This document shows positions 1-7,850 of a stretch of DNA of 64,000 bases, in pieces. The position numbers and the translations under genes are program-made. Under the pieces are notes generated by a model. It did not search any database. It was not told the DNA's origin and saw only the letters and a program-made list of their open reading frames with translations. This stretch comes from Burkholderiales bacterium. Its GTDB lineage: Bacteria; Pseudomonadota; Gammaproteobacteria; Burkholderiales; WYBJ01. The stretch is taken from NCBI GenBank assembly GCA_020848435.1, contig JADLAC010000026.1, positions 60,793-124,792 on the forward strand, read 5' to 3'. Position 1 is the stretch's first letter; each line of letters starts with the position of its first letter.

Positions 1-333
1 CCACCAGGACAAGTCCAGCAAGGGCTGCTCCAGGCGGCGCAGCGACGGGACGTCGTCGAACTGGATGCGGAAGATGCGCTGTGCAGCGACACCCTCATCG
101 AGCAGCGCATCGATCACCTGGTTGACGAGCGTCGTCTTGCCGATCTGCCGCGGGCCGCGCACGACCGTGACCGGCGCGATGCCCTTGCGAACGCCGTGCA
201 GCACGTGCGGAAATGCCCAGCGGCGGATCGGCGGGAGCCCGAAGATGCGCTCGCCGCGCCACCACGGGTTGCCTTCTCTCAGGGTGCGCTCAAGCCCGCT
301 GGTGAGCAGCGTGGCGAGCGGCAATTGCTTCAT
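1..333 (-). CDS. AAA ATP-binding protein, N-terminal part (runs off the window)
   Basis: The first 111 codons of an ATPase are visible; the 3' part lies outside the window. The protein begins MKQLPLATLL and has a Walker A motif GPRQIGKTT at about residues 59-67. An N-terminal P-loop in the form 'VVRGPRQIGKTTL' is typical of the AAA_14 / DUF4143 group of prokaryotic ATPases, whose cellular role is mostly unknown. The ATG is one base downstream of the stop codon of the preceding fragment (335-877), so the two were probably cotranscribed. Family placement rests on the P-loop context only. Confidence 0.7.
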   Translation of the reverse strand, partial: MKQLPLATLLTSGLERTLREGNPWWRGERIFGLPPIRRWAFPHVLHGVRKGIAPVTVVRGPRQIGKTTLVNQVIDALLDEGVAAQRIFRIQFDDVPSLRRLEQPLLDLSWW

Positions 334-334
334 C

Positions 335-877
335 TCAGCCAAGGGGCTTGACCACCATCAGCTCGTTGCCGCGTTCGTCGATCACCTTGACCGCGATGCG
401 CTTGTGCACGCCGTCGGCAAAGGGCTCGCTCACGGTGCCGGCGAGATGATCCCACACCGACTCGTCCGGGCTCGCGCCGAGCGCGCGCTTCAGGTTGTCC
501 CAGGCTGCGGTCTTGGGAAAGAGCACCTGGGTCGCGTAGCAGACCAGCCCGTTGTAATCGGCGTCGCGCATCCAGCACGGGCGGTTGTCCACCTCGACCG
601 ATTCGGTCTTCATCTCGGCGGAGTTGAAGGTGTCGAGCCCGCGTACTTCGACTTCCCATAGGGCCGCGCCGTCCGTGGTCTTCTTCGCCGGATGCACCTC
701 GATATCCGGCAATCCGGTGATGGCGAAGGTTTCGCTCGAGCGCCGTGCAGACCACGATGCTTGTCCTCCCCGTGCTTGGGCGATGCCGTTTGCGTCGATT
801 ATCTTGCGCGCCCGCACCCGATGCAAACCTGCGTCACCTACGTCGCGAAGACGCGACCACCCGCGAGGCTTACTCGG
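335..877 (-). pseudogene. C-terminal remnant of a larger protein, possibly a DNA methyltransferase
   Basis: The open frame encodes a well-ordered sequence ending with the segment VIDERGNELMVVKPLG, but it is closed upstream by an in-frame TAG at 878-880. The only initiators nearby are a TTG at 826 without a ribosome binding site. The recognisable part (about residues 30-163, with WEVEVRGLDTFN and VWDHLAGTVS segments) reads like the C-terminal domain of a much longer protein. I associate this segment with site-specific DNA methyltransferases of the type III-like class, from memory and with low certainty. No catalytic motif (DPPY or FxGxG) is present. The downstream gene (1-333) is an AAA ATPase. 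Loss of the N-terminal part suggests decay or a rearrangement at about 870-880. Confidence 0.35.
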
Positions 878-1319
878 CTATCGTTTTCAACAGTTCCTCG
901 CACGCCGCGATGTTGGCGAGATGCGACGCGTGCATCTCCTGCAGCGCGACCCGCACGTCTTCCTCGGCAATTCGCGGCAGCGCATCGCGGATCGCGCGCG
1001 CGACCCAGCCCTGACCGCGATTGAGAAATGCGAGGCGCTGCGCATTGCCCTGCACCGCCAGCGCCTTGGCAACGAAGTCCCCGGTCGCCTTGCTCGGCGG
1101 CGCGCCGAGCCCCCGGATCACGCGCATGAGGATGGAACAGTTCCTGGCTTCGTCGCGCTGCACCTGCTGGAGCTTGAGCCAGACGGCGCTGCGCGGTTCG
1201 TGATCGTTCATGAACACCGCCAGCACCTTGGCGCCCGCGCGCTCGGCTTCGAGCAGCGTATCGAGCAGCTTGACCAGCTCGTCGCGCGACATGGCCGGCG
1301 ATTGGGTCGTTTCACTCAT
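870..1319 (-). CDS. Small helical protein, DUF6306-like
   Basis: A 149-residue soluble protein, almost entirely helical, rich in Ala, Arg and Glu, without signal peptide or membrane segment. The pattern ELVKLLDTLLEAERAGAKV near the N-terminus and conserved-looking acidic/His positions resemble the ferritin-like helical-bundle DUF6306 family found in proteobacteria; function unknown. The ATG at 1319 is preceded by an AGGA-like site about 8 bases upstream. Longer in-frame starts (to 1472) would add low-complexity sequence and overlap the promoter region of the divergent MmgE/PrpD gene, so they are rejected. Its 3' end touches the degraded fragment 335-877. Confidence 0.6.
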   Translation of the reverse strand: MSETTQSPAMSRDELVKLLDTLLEAERAGAKVLAVFMNDHEPRSAVWLKLQQVQRDEARNCSILMRVIRGLGAPPSKATGDFVAKALAVQGNAQRLAFLNRGQGWVARAIRDALPRIAEEDVRVALQEMHASHLANIAACEELLKTIAE

Positions 1320-1464
1320 GACGATTGTCCTGCACGCCGCGAACGATGCGATGGCGGCGTGCCTTGATTTGATCGATGCGGCGGACTCATAATTCTTTCG
1401 GACAGCTTCAACCTCTATCGACCGATTGTAGCCGCGCGCGCGCACCTCGACAGGAGTCGGATTC

Positions 1465-2850
1465 ATGGCCACTCAACCCACGATTGCCGAGGCGCTGGCG
1501 CGATTCGGCGTCGACTGTCGCTACGAAGCGATTCCGGCGTCGATCCGAGACAAGGCGAAGCTGCACCTGCTCGATTCGGTCGGCGTCGCGGCAGCCTCTG
1601 CGGGATTCGATTTCGCCCGCGCCGCCTACGATGGCCTCGCCCGTTTCGGTGCCGGCGCATATCCCGCCATCGGCCTGCACGGAGGCCTGCCGCTGCGCGA
1701 CGCGGTCTGCCTGAATGCGATGCTCGTACACGGCATCGAGTTCGACGACACATCGATCCTGGGCAGGATCCATCCCAGCGCCTTTTGTGCGCCCGTGGCG
1801 CTGGGCGCCGGCGCATTTGCGCGCGCGAGCGGCAAGGATCTGCTCGCGGCTTACGTCCTCGGCGTCGAGTGCGCGATTCGCATCGGCGCTGCGGCCAAGG
1901 GCGGTTTTTCGCCCGCTGGCTTCAACGCGACGGGTGTCGTCGGCGGATTCGGTAGCGTGATAGCCGCCGGGAAGTTGTTGGGGCTCACGGCCGATCAGCT
2001 CGCGCTTGCGCAGGGCATCGTCTACAGCACCACCGCCGGCAACCGCGAATTCGTCGCCAGTGACGCATGGACCAAGCGCTTCGATCCGGGCTGGGCGGCC
2101 GCAGGAGGCTTGACCGCCGCCGGCTTGGCGGGCGCAGGCTACCTCGGGCCGCGCAGTCCCTACGAGGGCCGCTATGGTCTCTACCGGGTCTACCTGGAGC
2201 ACGAGGTGACGGCGCAGGATCTGGCGCTGATCACCGCGGGGCTCGGCGAGCAGTGGCACTTCGGCGCGCTGGCATTGAAGGCGCTGCCGTCGTGCTACTT
2301 CAATCATCCGCTGATCAATTCCACGCTCGCGATCGTCAACCGCTACGATCTCTCGCCGGCGTCGATCCGCAGCATCTGCGTGTATTTGCCGCGCGCCGCG
2401 ATCGATACGGTGTGCGAGCCCAAGGCGGCCAAAGTTGCCCCGACGGATATCGCGGGAGCGCTCTTCAGCGCTTACTACAACGTCGCCAGCGCGTTCGTTC
2501 GCCGCCGTCACACGCTGGACGAGTTGCAGCCCGAGGCGCTGGCCGACGCCGAAGTGCAGGCGCTCGCGCGCAAGGTGACGTATGCGATCGACGCGGAGAC
2601 GACCTTTCCCCGCCATTACTCCGGCGCGGTGGAAATCGTGACCATCGACGGGCGCACCTACAGCGATCGCGAGGACGTGAACAAGGGTTCGTCCGAGCGG
2701 CCGATGACCCAAGGCGAAATCGAAGCCAAGTTCATGGCGAACGCGTGCCGCAGCTTGACCGAGGCGCGCGCGCAAGCGCTCATGGAAGCGCTGCTCACGC
2801 TCGACCAGTGCGCCGACGTCGGCTCGCTGCCGCTCACCGCGGACGCTTAG
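1465..2850 (+). CDS. MmgE/PrpD family protein
   Basis: A 461-residue member of the MmgE/PrpD family, which includes 2-methylcitrate dehydratase (PrpD) and cis-aconitate decarboxylase. The HGIEFDDT segment at about residues 89-96 and the SPAGFNATGVVGGFGSVIAAGKLLGL segment (shortened: around residues 150-175) are characteristic family positions, and the length is usual. There is no prpB/prpC neighbour, so the substrate cannot be assigned; stand-alone members in Burkholderiales often lie in catabolic clusters beside Bug receptors and acyl-CoA enzymes. CAGGAG precedes the ATG by about 8 bases. It is transcribed divergently from the DUF6306-like gene, with 145 bp between the starts. Confidence 0.9.
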   Translation: MATQPTIAEALARFGVDCRYEAIPASIRDKAKLHLLDSVGVAAASAGFDFARAAYDGLARFGAGAYPAIGLHGGLPLRDAVCLNAMLVHGIEFDDTSILGRIHPSAFCAPVALGAGAFARASGKDLLAAYVLGVECAIRIGAAAKGGFSPAGFNATGVVGGFGSVIAAGKLLGLTADQLALAQGIVYSTTAGNREFVASDAWTKRFDPGWAAAGGLTAAGLAGAGYLGPRSPYEGRYGLYRVYLEHEVTAQDLALITAGLGEQWHFGALALKALPSCYFNHPLINSTLAIVNRYDLSPASIRSICVYLPRAAIDTVCEPKAAKVAPTDIAGALFSAYYNVASAFVRRRHTLDELQPEALADAEVQALARKVTYAIDAETTFPRHYSGAVEIVTIDGRTYSDREDVNKGSSERPMTQGEIEAKFMANACRSLTEARAQALMEALLTLDQCADVGSLPLTADA

Positions 2851-2877
2851 CTCTCAGGGTCGTGGGAGCGTTGGGGG

Positions 2878-3282
2878 TCAGGACGCGAGCGAAGGCGCCG
2901 GCTGGATCATGCTGGCATCGAGCCAGCCTTGCACCACGATGTCGTCGCCGTCGCGCACGATCCGCTCCAGGGTCGCGGCGGCACCGTTTACGGCAGCGGC
3001 GCCGACCTCGGTGTGCGGGGTGCCGAGCGCTTCCACGGCGTTCTTGAGCGTTGCCGCGCGGGCGGCGCGATACTCGAAATCGCCCCCACGCAAGTCGCGT
3101 GGCAGATAGCGCTCGTCTATCACGACCGCGGCGCGGTTTCGCGACTGCTGCACGCCCATGGTCGCCTGCCCGCTCATCTCGATCAGGCAGGCATGGGCCT
3201 TTGCGCGCGCAGCGGCAGCGGATAATCTCGGTGCTCGCGCGCTGCGCGGCAGCGGCTTCGAGGAGATGAGCGTGAAGTCCAT
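2878..3282 (-). CDS. Hypothetical protein
   Basis: A 134-residue frame on the minus strand whose C-terminal 100 residues look protein-like: AAVVIDERYLPRDLRGG and VRDGDDIVVQGWLDAS, with balanced composition. I do not recognise a family. The start is uncertain. ATG 3282 overlaps the divergent GNAT start by 17 bp, while ATG 3177 would give 99 residues and remove the overlap, but neither has a strong Shine-Dalgarno. The gene converges on the MmgE/PrpD gene with 27 bp between stop codons. It could be a small regulatory or chaperone-like domain protein, but nothing in the sequence shows that. Confidence 0.45.
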   Translation of the reverse strand: MDFTLISSKPLPRSARAPRLSAAAARAKAHACLIEMSGQATMGVQQSRNRAAVVIDERYLPRDLRGGDFEYRAARAATLKNAVEALGTPHTEVGAAAVNGAAATLERIVRDGDDIVVQGWLDASMIQPAPSLAS

Positions 3283-4030
3283 ACACGACGACCAAGTTCC
3301 CCGTGAGGTCGATGCCGAAACGGGGCTTCCGATCGGTCCGAAGATGAGCACCCCCGAACCGGCCAAGCGGCCGCAGCGCGTCGTGCTCGACGGCCGCCAT
3401 TGCCGGCTCGAGCCGATCGATCCGATTCGGCATCGCGAGGAGCTGTTCGCGGCCTGCAACGTCGCCGATGCACCATCGCGGTTCCGCTATTTGTTCGACC
3501 CGGCGCCCAAGAGCCTGGACGACATCGATCGCTGGCTTGCCAAGGCCGTATCGAGCGATGACCCGCTGGTGTTCGCCGTCCGCGTGAAAGGCAGCGGGCG
3601 GGTCGAGGGCCGGCAGACCCTCATGCGCATCACCCCGGAGCACCAGTCGATCGAGATCGGCAACATCTACTGGGGCCCGCGCATGGCGCGTAGCGCAGCG
3701 GCGACCGAAGCGAACTACCTGTTTGCCGAGTACGTGTTCGACCGGCTCGGCTACCGGCGCTACGAGTGGAAGTGCGATGCGCTGAATGCGCCTTCGCGCC
3801 GGGCCGCCGAACGCTTCGGTTTCACCTACGAGGGGCACTTTCGCCGCGCCACCATCAACAAGGGCCGCACGCGCGACACCACCTGGTTCGCGATCATCGA
3901 TGAAGAGTGGCCGGCGCTAAAAGCCGCTTACCAGCAGTGGTTGGATCCGGCGAACTTCGGCCCGGACGGGCAGCAGAAGACGCGCCTGAGCGAGCTCACC
4001 GCGGCAGCGCTTCGCAGCAGGCCGCGATAG
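3266..4030 (+). CDS. GNAT family N-acetyltransferase
   Basis: A 254-residue acetyltransferase of the RimJ/RimL-like type. The N-terminal ETGLPIGPK segment followed by RRVVLDGRHCRLEPIDP-like sequence is usual for this subgroup. The acyl-CoA-binding core is visible as IGNIYWGPRMARSAAATEA (around residues 130-148), and YEWKCDALNAPSRRAAERFGF is the typical C-terminal helix in which Asn precedes the conserved A-x-x-x-ERLGF-like stretch. The substrate is probably a small molecule or a protein N-terminus; it cannot be told from sequence. ATG 3266 is chosen because it keeps the TGLPIG segment; GAGGAG is immediately upstream but too close to be an ideal ribosome binding site. Confidence 0.85.
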   Translation: MSVKSIHDDQVPREVDAETGLPIGPKMSTPEPAKRPQRVVLDGRHCRLEPIDPIRHREELFAACNVADAPSRFRYLFDPAPKSLDDIDRWLAKAVSSDDPLVFAVRVKGSGRVEGRQTLMRITPEHQSIEIGNIYWGPRMARSAAATEANYLFAEYVFDRLGYRRYEWKCDALNAPSRRAAERFGFTYEGHFRRATINKGRTRDTTWFAIIDEEWPALKAAYQQWLDPANFGPDGQQKTRLSELTAAALRSRPR

Positions 4031-4219
4031 TTAAAGCCGCCAGGTCGCCCCGCGAGGGCCGGGCACTCGGCCGTTGCGCAGCCTTGCGCACGCGATCATG
4101 ACGGTAGCGAGGCGGCGCGCAGGCTTCGCGCCTCGCCATCCGAGTAGACATGTTCCGAGGAGTGCGAGTAGCGGCGTCCATGCCTTGTCGTCGAGCCGAC
4201 GCGCGCGCTCGACGCGCGT

Positions 4220-5113
4220 TCAGTCTCGCGGCGGGTGCAGGCCCGCGAGGCGTTCGATCAGCGTGAAGATGACGCTGGTATCCTTTTCTCCCAGGCCGGC
4301 CGCCAGCGCCGCCTGCTGATAGCGCTGCGCGACATTCGAGAAGCTGACCGGGACGTGCAGCTCGCGTGCGATCGAATTGAAGGTGTCGAGGTCCTTGTTC
4401 ATGAGCTGGACCTTGAACCCCGGCTCGAAATTGCGCGGGATGAGCGCACGGTGGACGCGGGCGAGGGCGTTGCTCGCGCCGCTGCTGTCCTTGATGATGG
4501 CGTGCATCGTGGCCAGGTCGAGGCCGGCCTTGATGCCGACCATCATGCCTTCCATCATGGCGAGTGCGTTCACCGATGACATCATGTTGTTGATCGCCTT
4601 CACCGTGTTGCCCGCTCCGGCCGGGCCGACGCGGTAGATATTGGGGCCGATCGTGCGCAGTATCGGCCGCACCCGTTCCAGCACGGCTTCGTCGCCGCCC
4701 GTCATGATGGCAAGCGTGGCGGCGCGAGCCCCGGTCACGCCTCCGCTCACCGGTGCTTCCAGGAATTGCACGCCGCGGGCTTGGGCGAGCGGCTCGAGCT
4801 TGCGCGGCGTCGAGGGCAGCACGCTGCTCATGTCGACCAGGACGTTGCCGGGTCGCGCGCACTCGATCAGTCCTTCGGGGCCCAGGTATAGGCTTTCGAC
4901 TTCGGGCGAGCCCGGCAGGCAGGTGAGCAGGACCTCGACGCTTGCGGCCACCTGCCTGGGCGAGGTGGCCGCGCTCGCGCCGGCGGCGACGAGATTCACC
5001 ATCGCCGCGGGATTCTTGTCGTACACCATCAACGGAAAGCCGTTCTTCAGAACGTTGCCGGCCATGGGGTTGCCCATATTGCCCAGCCCGATGAATCCCA
5101 CCGTTGTCGCCAT
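4220..5113 (-). CDS. NAD(P)-dependent beta-hydroxyacid dehydrogenase, 3-hydroxyisobutyrate dehydrogenase-like
   Basis: A 297-residue enzyme of the 3-hydroxyisobutyrate / tartronate-semialdehyde reductase family. The Rossmann motif GFIGLGNMGNPMA (residues 6-18) binds the dinucleotide. The substrate-binding motif is seen as APVSGG near residue 122, and the catalytic lysine lies in GNTVKAINN near residue 172. Reaction: oxidation of a 3-hydroxyacid to the semialdehyde, or the reverse; substrate undetermined. GGGAGG lies 7-12 bases before the ATG. It is divergent from the amidase gene at 5212, and the intervening 98 bp are mostly occupied by a long palindrome (5140-5193). Confidence 0.9.
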   Translation of the reverse strand: MATTVGFIGLGNMGNPMAGNVLKNGFPLMVYDKNPAAMVNLVAAGASAATSPRQVAASVEVLLTCLPGSPEVESLYLGPEGLIECARPGNVLVDMSSVLPSTPRKLEPLAQARGVQFLEAPVSGGVTGARAATLAIMTGGDEAVLERVRPILRTIGPNIYRVGPAGAGNTVKAINNMMSSVNALAMMEGMMVGIKAGLDLATMHAIIKDSSGASNALARVHRALIPRNFEPGFKVQLMNKDLDTFNSIARELHVPVSFSNVAQRYQQAALAAGLGEKDTSVIFTLIERLAGLHPPRD

Positions 5114-5139
5114 GACGATCCTCCCGTAGCTCGCGGTTC

Positions 5140-5193
5140 GGGGTCAGGTCTTGCATGTTGCACGATATCATGCAACATGCAAGACCTGACCCC
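5140..5193. repeat. 54-bp near-perfect palindrome (23-bp arms, 8-bp centre)
   Basis: Left arm 5140-5162 and right arm 5171-5193 are exact reverse complements; the 8-bp centre contains GATATC. The outer end reads GGGGTCAGGTCTTGCATG. An 18-base half-site with one mismatch recurs at 31112-31129. Arm length and dispersal suggest a REP/MITE-type element and not an operator, although it lies between two divergent genes and could form a hairpin in either leader transcript. The amidase ribosome binding site (about 5199-5208) lies just outside. Confidence 0.8.
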
Positions 5194-5211
5194 CGACGTG
5201 GAGGAGGGAGC

Positions 5212-6621
5212 ATGAATGCAAAGCCATCCGCCGGCTACGACCCACGCGAATTCCAGGCGCTGACCTATCACGATTGTCTGCCGCGGCTGCGCGAAGGCTC
5301 GGCTACGCCGCGGGCGTACCTGGAGCGCTGCCTGGAAACCATTGCCGCGCGCGAGCCGGCGGTCAAGGCCTTCGTGGTACTGAACGAGCCGGGTGCGCGC
5401 GAGGCAGCGGACGCCTCCGGCGCGCGCTGGAAGGCGGGCCGGCCGCTGTCCAGGATCGACGGGATGCCGATCGCGATCAAGGACCTGCTCGAAACCAAGG
5501 ACATGCCCACGCAAATGGGCTGCGTAGCCTACCGCGGCAACTTCCCCAAGCGCGACAACGCCGCGGTATGGGCCTTGCGCGCGGCAGGGGCCGTCATCGT
5601 CGGCAAGACCGTGACTGCCGAGCTCGGCGGCTCCCATCCTGGCCCGACGACCAATCCGTTCGATCCGGCGCGGACTCCGGGCGGTTCCTCGTCGGGGTCC
5701 GCGGCCGCGGTCGCGGCCCGCATGGTGCCGGCTGCGATCGGCACGCAAGTCGGCGGCTCGATCATCCGTCCCGCCGCCTATTGCGGCAACGTGGCGCTCA
5801 AACCCAGCCAGGGGGCGATCAATCGCGGCGAGCGCCAGGCCACCAGCATGAGCTCGCACGGCGTCCATGCCGGCTGCATCGAGGATATGTGGCAAGTGGC
5901 GATCGAGATCGCCGAGCGCTGCGGCGGGGATCGCGGCGCCCCCGGCCTGTTCGGGCCGCCGCTCGCGCCGCCGGCGCGCAAACCGCAGCGCTTGATCGTG
6001 CTCGAGACCGAGGGTTGGACTGAAATCGATGCCGCCACGCGCGCGGCCTTCGAAGCGTTGCTCGACCGGCTGCGCGCAGCCGATATCATCTTGCTGCGCC
6101 GGGGCGATCACCCGTGGATCGAGGCGTTCGAGCGCTCCATCGGCGATGCGCGCAGAATCGGTAATGCCATCACCGCGTGGGAGAACCGCTGGGCGACGCG
6201 CAACCTGGTGGACCAATCGCCCGAGGAAGTGAGCGCGCGGGCGAAAGCCGTCCTGGCGAGCGCTGAGGCGATGACCCCGGCCGATTATTCCGCCTTGCTG
6301 ATGGAGCGAGCGGTCGCGCAGCAACGACATGCCGCGCTTGCGCCGCTCGCCGATGCGGCCATCCTGCTGTCGTGTCCTGGCCCCGCGCCGCTATGGCCGG
6401 GCGATCTTCCCGGCCAGCCGCTGGCGCCGCGTCCGACCGGCGATTCCGTCTTCAATATCCCGAGCTCCATGCTGTTCGCACCCGCGCTGACCATGCCGCT
6501 CATGCGCGTTGCCGGCATGCCGGTGGGGGCGCAGCTCATGGGACAGCAACACGACGATGCCCGCGTCACGGCGCTCGCGCGCTGGATCATTCAGAGCGTG
6601 CCTCCCATCGTGGCCGATTAG
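5212..6621 (+). CDS. Amidase (amidase signature family)
   Basis: A 469-residue cytoplasmic hydrolase of the amidase-signature family, which cleaves amide bonds with a Ser-cisSer-Lys triad. The triad positions are visible: Lys in GMPIAIKDL (about residue 91), cis-Ser in TPGGSSSGSAAAVA (about 160), and nucleophile Ser in QVGGSIIRPA (about 184). Length is usual for the family. ATG 5212 has a strong GGAGGGAG upstream; the in-frame ATG at 5155 lies inside the 54-bp palindrome and is not the likely start. The substrate is unknown. The neighbouring dehydrogenase suggests a small catabolic unit. Confidence 0.92.
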   Translation: MNAKPSAGYDPREFQALTYHDCLPRLREGSATPRAYLERCLETIAAREPAVKAFVVLNEPGAREAADASGARWKAGRPLSRIDGMPIAIKDLLETKDMPTQMGCVAYRGNFPKRDNAAVWALRAAGAVIVGKTVTAELGGSHPGPTTNPFDPARTPGGSSSGSAAAVAARMVPAAIGTQVGGSIIRPAAYCGNVALKPSQGAINRGERQATSMSSHGVHAGCIEDMWQVAIEIAERCGGDRGAPGLFGPPLAPPARKPQRLIVLETEGWTEIDAATRAAFEALLDRLRAADIILLRRGDHPWIEAFERSIGDARRIGNAITAWENRWATRNLVDQSPEEVSARAKAVLASAEAMTPADYSALLMERAVAQQRHAALAPLADAAILLSCPGPAPLWPGDLPGQPLAPRPTGDSVFNIPSSMLFAPALTMPLMRVAGMPVGAQLMGQQHDDARVTALARWIIQSVPPIVAD

Positions 6622-6633
6622 CGCGGCACAAAA

Positions 6634-7830
6634 TCAGCGCACGAGCAAGGTCGCCAAGCCGAGCAGCAAGCCCATGCTGACGACATCGGTCGCGGTGGTG
6701 AGAAAGATGCTCGAGGCCGTGGCCGGGTCCAGGCCCATGCGCTTGAGGGTCAGCGGAATCATCGCGCCGCAGATGCCGCTAACCGCGCACGCGCCGACCA
6801 GCGCCATCCAGACGACGACGGCGAGCGCAACGCCGTTCGCATTGCCCTGATAGAGCGCCACGCCGAGCATGCCGAGCGCCGCGATCAAGCCCGTGAGCGA
6901 ACCATTGTAGAAGCCCAGCCAGGCTTCCTTGGCCACCAGGGCGCGTCCCTTGCCGTGCTGCAATTCGCCGAGCGTCATGCCGCGCAGGGTGACGGCGAGC
7001 GCCTGGCAGCCCGTGTTGCCCGACTGGCCCGCGAGCACAGGAAGGAACATGGCCAGAATAACCAGCCGGTCGACGGTATCCTGGAAGATCGCGACCACGG
7101 CGCCGGCGGCGAACGCGGTCAGCAGGTTCAGTTGCAGCCAGGGATGGCGATACTTGAAGCTCTGGCCGATCGGCGTGGCCAGCCGCTCCTCCTTCTCGAC
7201 GCCGAAGGTGGTGCCGACCTGGGCCGTGATCTCGATGGCCTGCTCCTCGAACATCGCGTAACCACGCACCAGGCCGAGCAGCGTACCGTCCGCGTCGCAC
7301 ACCGGGTAGACCGGATAGTGCCGGTTGAGCACGAGCTTCATGGCATCGCTGAGCGGCATATGCGGCTCGAGCGCGAACACCTCGCGCAGCATGATCGATT
7401 CGAGCGTGCGATCGTCGTCGGCCAACAGCAGGTCGCGCATGGTGATCAGCCCGCGCAGCCTTCCTGCCTGGTCGACCACGTAGCCGTAGGTGACGAAGGC
7501 GATTTTCGCCAATGCGCGCAGCCGCTCCACCGTCTGTGCGACGGTCTCGTGCGGAGCGAGGCGCGCGTACACGGGCTCCATCAAGCGCCCGATGCTGTCC
7601 TGCGGATAGCTGCGATTGCGCCGCCACTGGGCCGCCAGCTCTGCCGGGGCTGCACGCAGCGACTCTTCCGCCAGCTCGGGCGGCAGCGCTTCCAGAATGT
7701 CTTGCGTGAAGGCCGGATTGAGCTCGACCAGGGTGGCGGCGATGCGCTGCGCCGGATAGGCCGCAAGCAGCGCAGCCGCATCCGCCGGCGGACGCAGCTT
7801 CGCTTCCTCGATCAGCGTTGCGGGTTTCAG
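6634..7830 (-). CDS. mgtE: Magnesium transporter MgtE, apparent CTG start
   Basis: An MgtE-type Mg2+ channel in the inner membrane. An N-terminal helical domain (about residues 1-80), two CBS domains (about 85-205; MEPVYARLAP to AMFEEQAIEI) and a five-helix membrane domain (about 250-398, with HPWLQLNLLTAF, PVLAGQSGNTGCQALAV and ATASSIFLTT segments) are all present. The short, roughly 400-residue form is common in betaproteobacteria. There is no ATG, GTG or TTG from the upstream stop-free region to the end of the N domain. The codon where the start is expected, directly before KPATLIEEA, is CTG at 7830-7828, and it abuts an 18-bp repeat placed after the ftsH-like stop codon. Start therefore uncertain: CTG initiation, a repeat-damaged start, or a sequencing error. 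Confidence 0.88.
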   Translation of the reverse strand: MKPATLIEEAKLRPPADAAALLAAYPAQRIAATLVELNPAFTQDILEALPPELAEESLRAAPAELAAQWRRNRSYPQDSIGRLMEPVYARLAPHETVAQTVERLRALAKIAFVTYGYVVDQAGRLRGLITMRDLLLADDDRTLESIMLREVFALEPHMPLSDAMKLVLNRHYPVYPVCDADGTLLGLVRGYAMFEEQAIEITAQVGTTFGVEKEERLATPIGQSFKYRHPWLQLNLLTAFAAGAVVAIFQDTVDRLVILAMFLPVLAGQSGNTGCQALAVTLRGMTLGELQHGKGRALVAKEAWLGFYNGSLTGLIAALGMLGVALYQGNANGVALAVVVWMALVGACAVSGICGAMIPLTLKRMGLDPATASSIFLTTATDVVSMGLLLGLATLLVR

Positions 7831-7848
7831 GGTCCGACCCCGGTCCGG
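7831..7848 (-). repeat. 18-bp dispersed repeat (copy 1)
   Basis: The minus strand reads CCGGACCGGGGTCGGACC two bases after the ftsH-like stop codon. An identical 18-mer begins directly after the kinase stop codon at 21218. Both lie on the coding strand of the gene they follow. In this copy the element ends exactly at the CTG from which mgtE seems to start. Confidence 0.7.
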
Positions 7849-7850
7849 TT

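Noticed and set aside
5155..5211. Upstream ATG for the amidase at 5155
   Set aside because: It lies inside the 54-bp palindrome and adds 19 residues not expected in amidases; ATG 5212 has a strong ribosome binding site.
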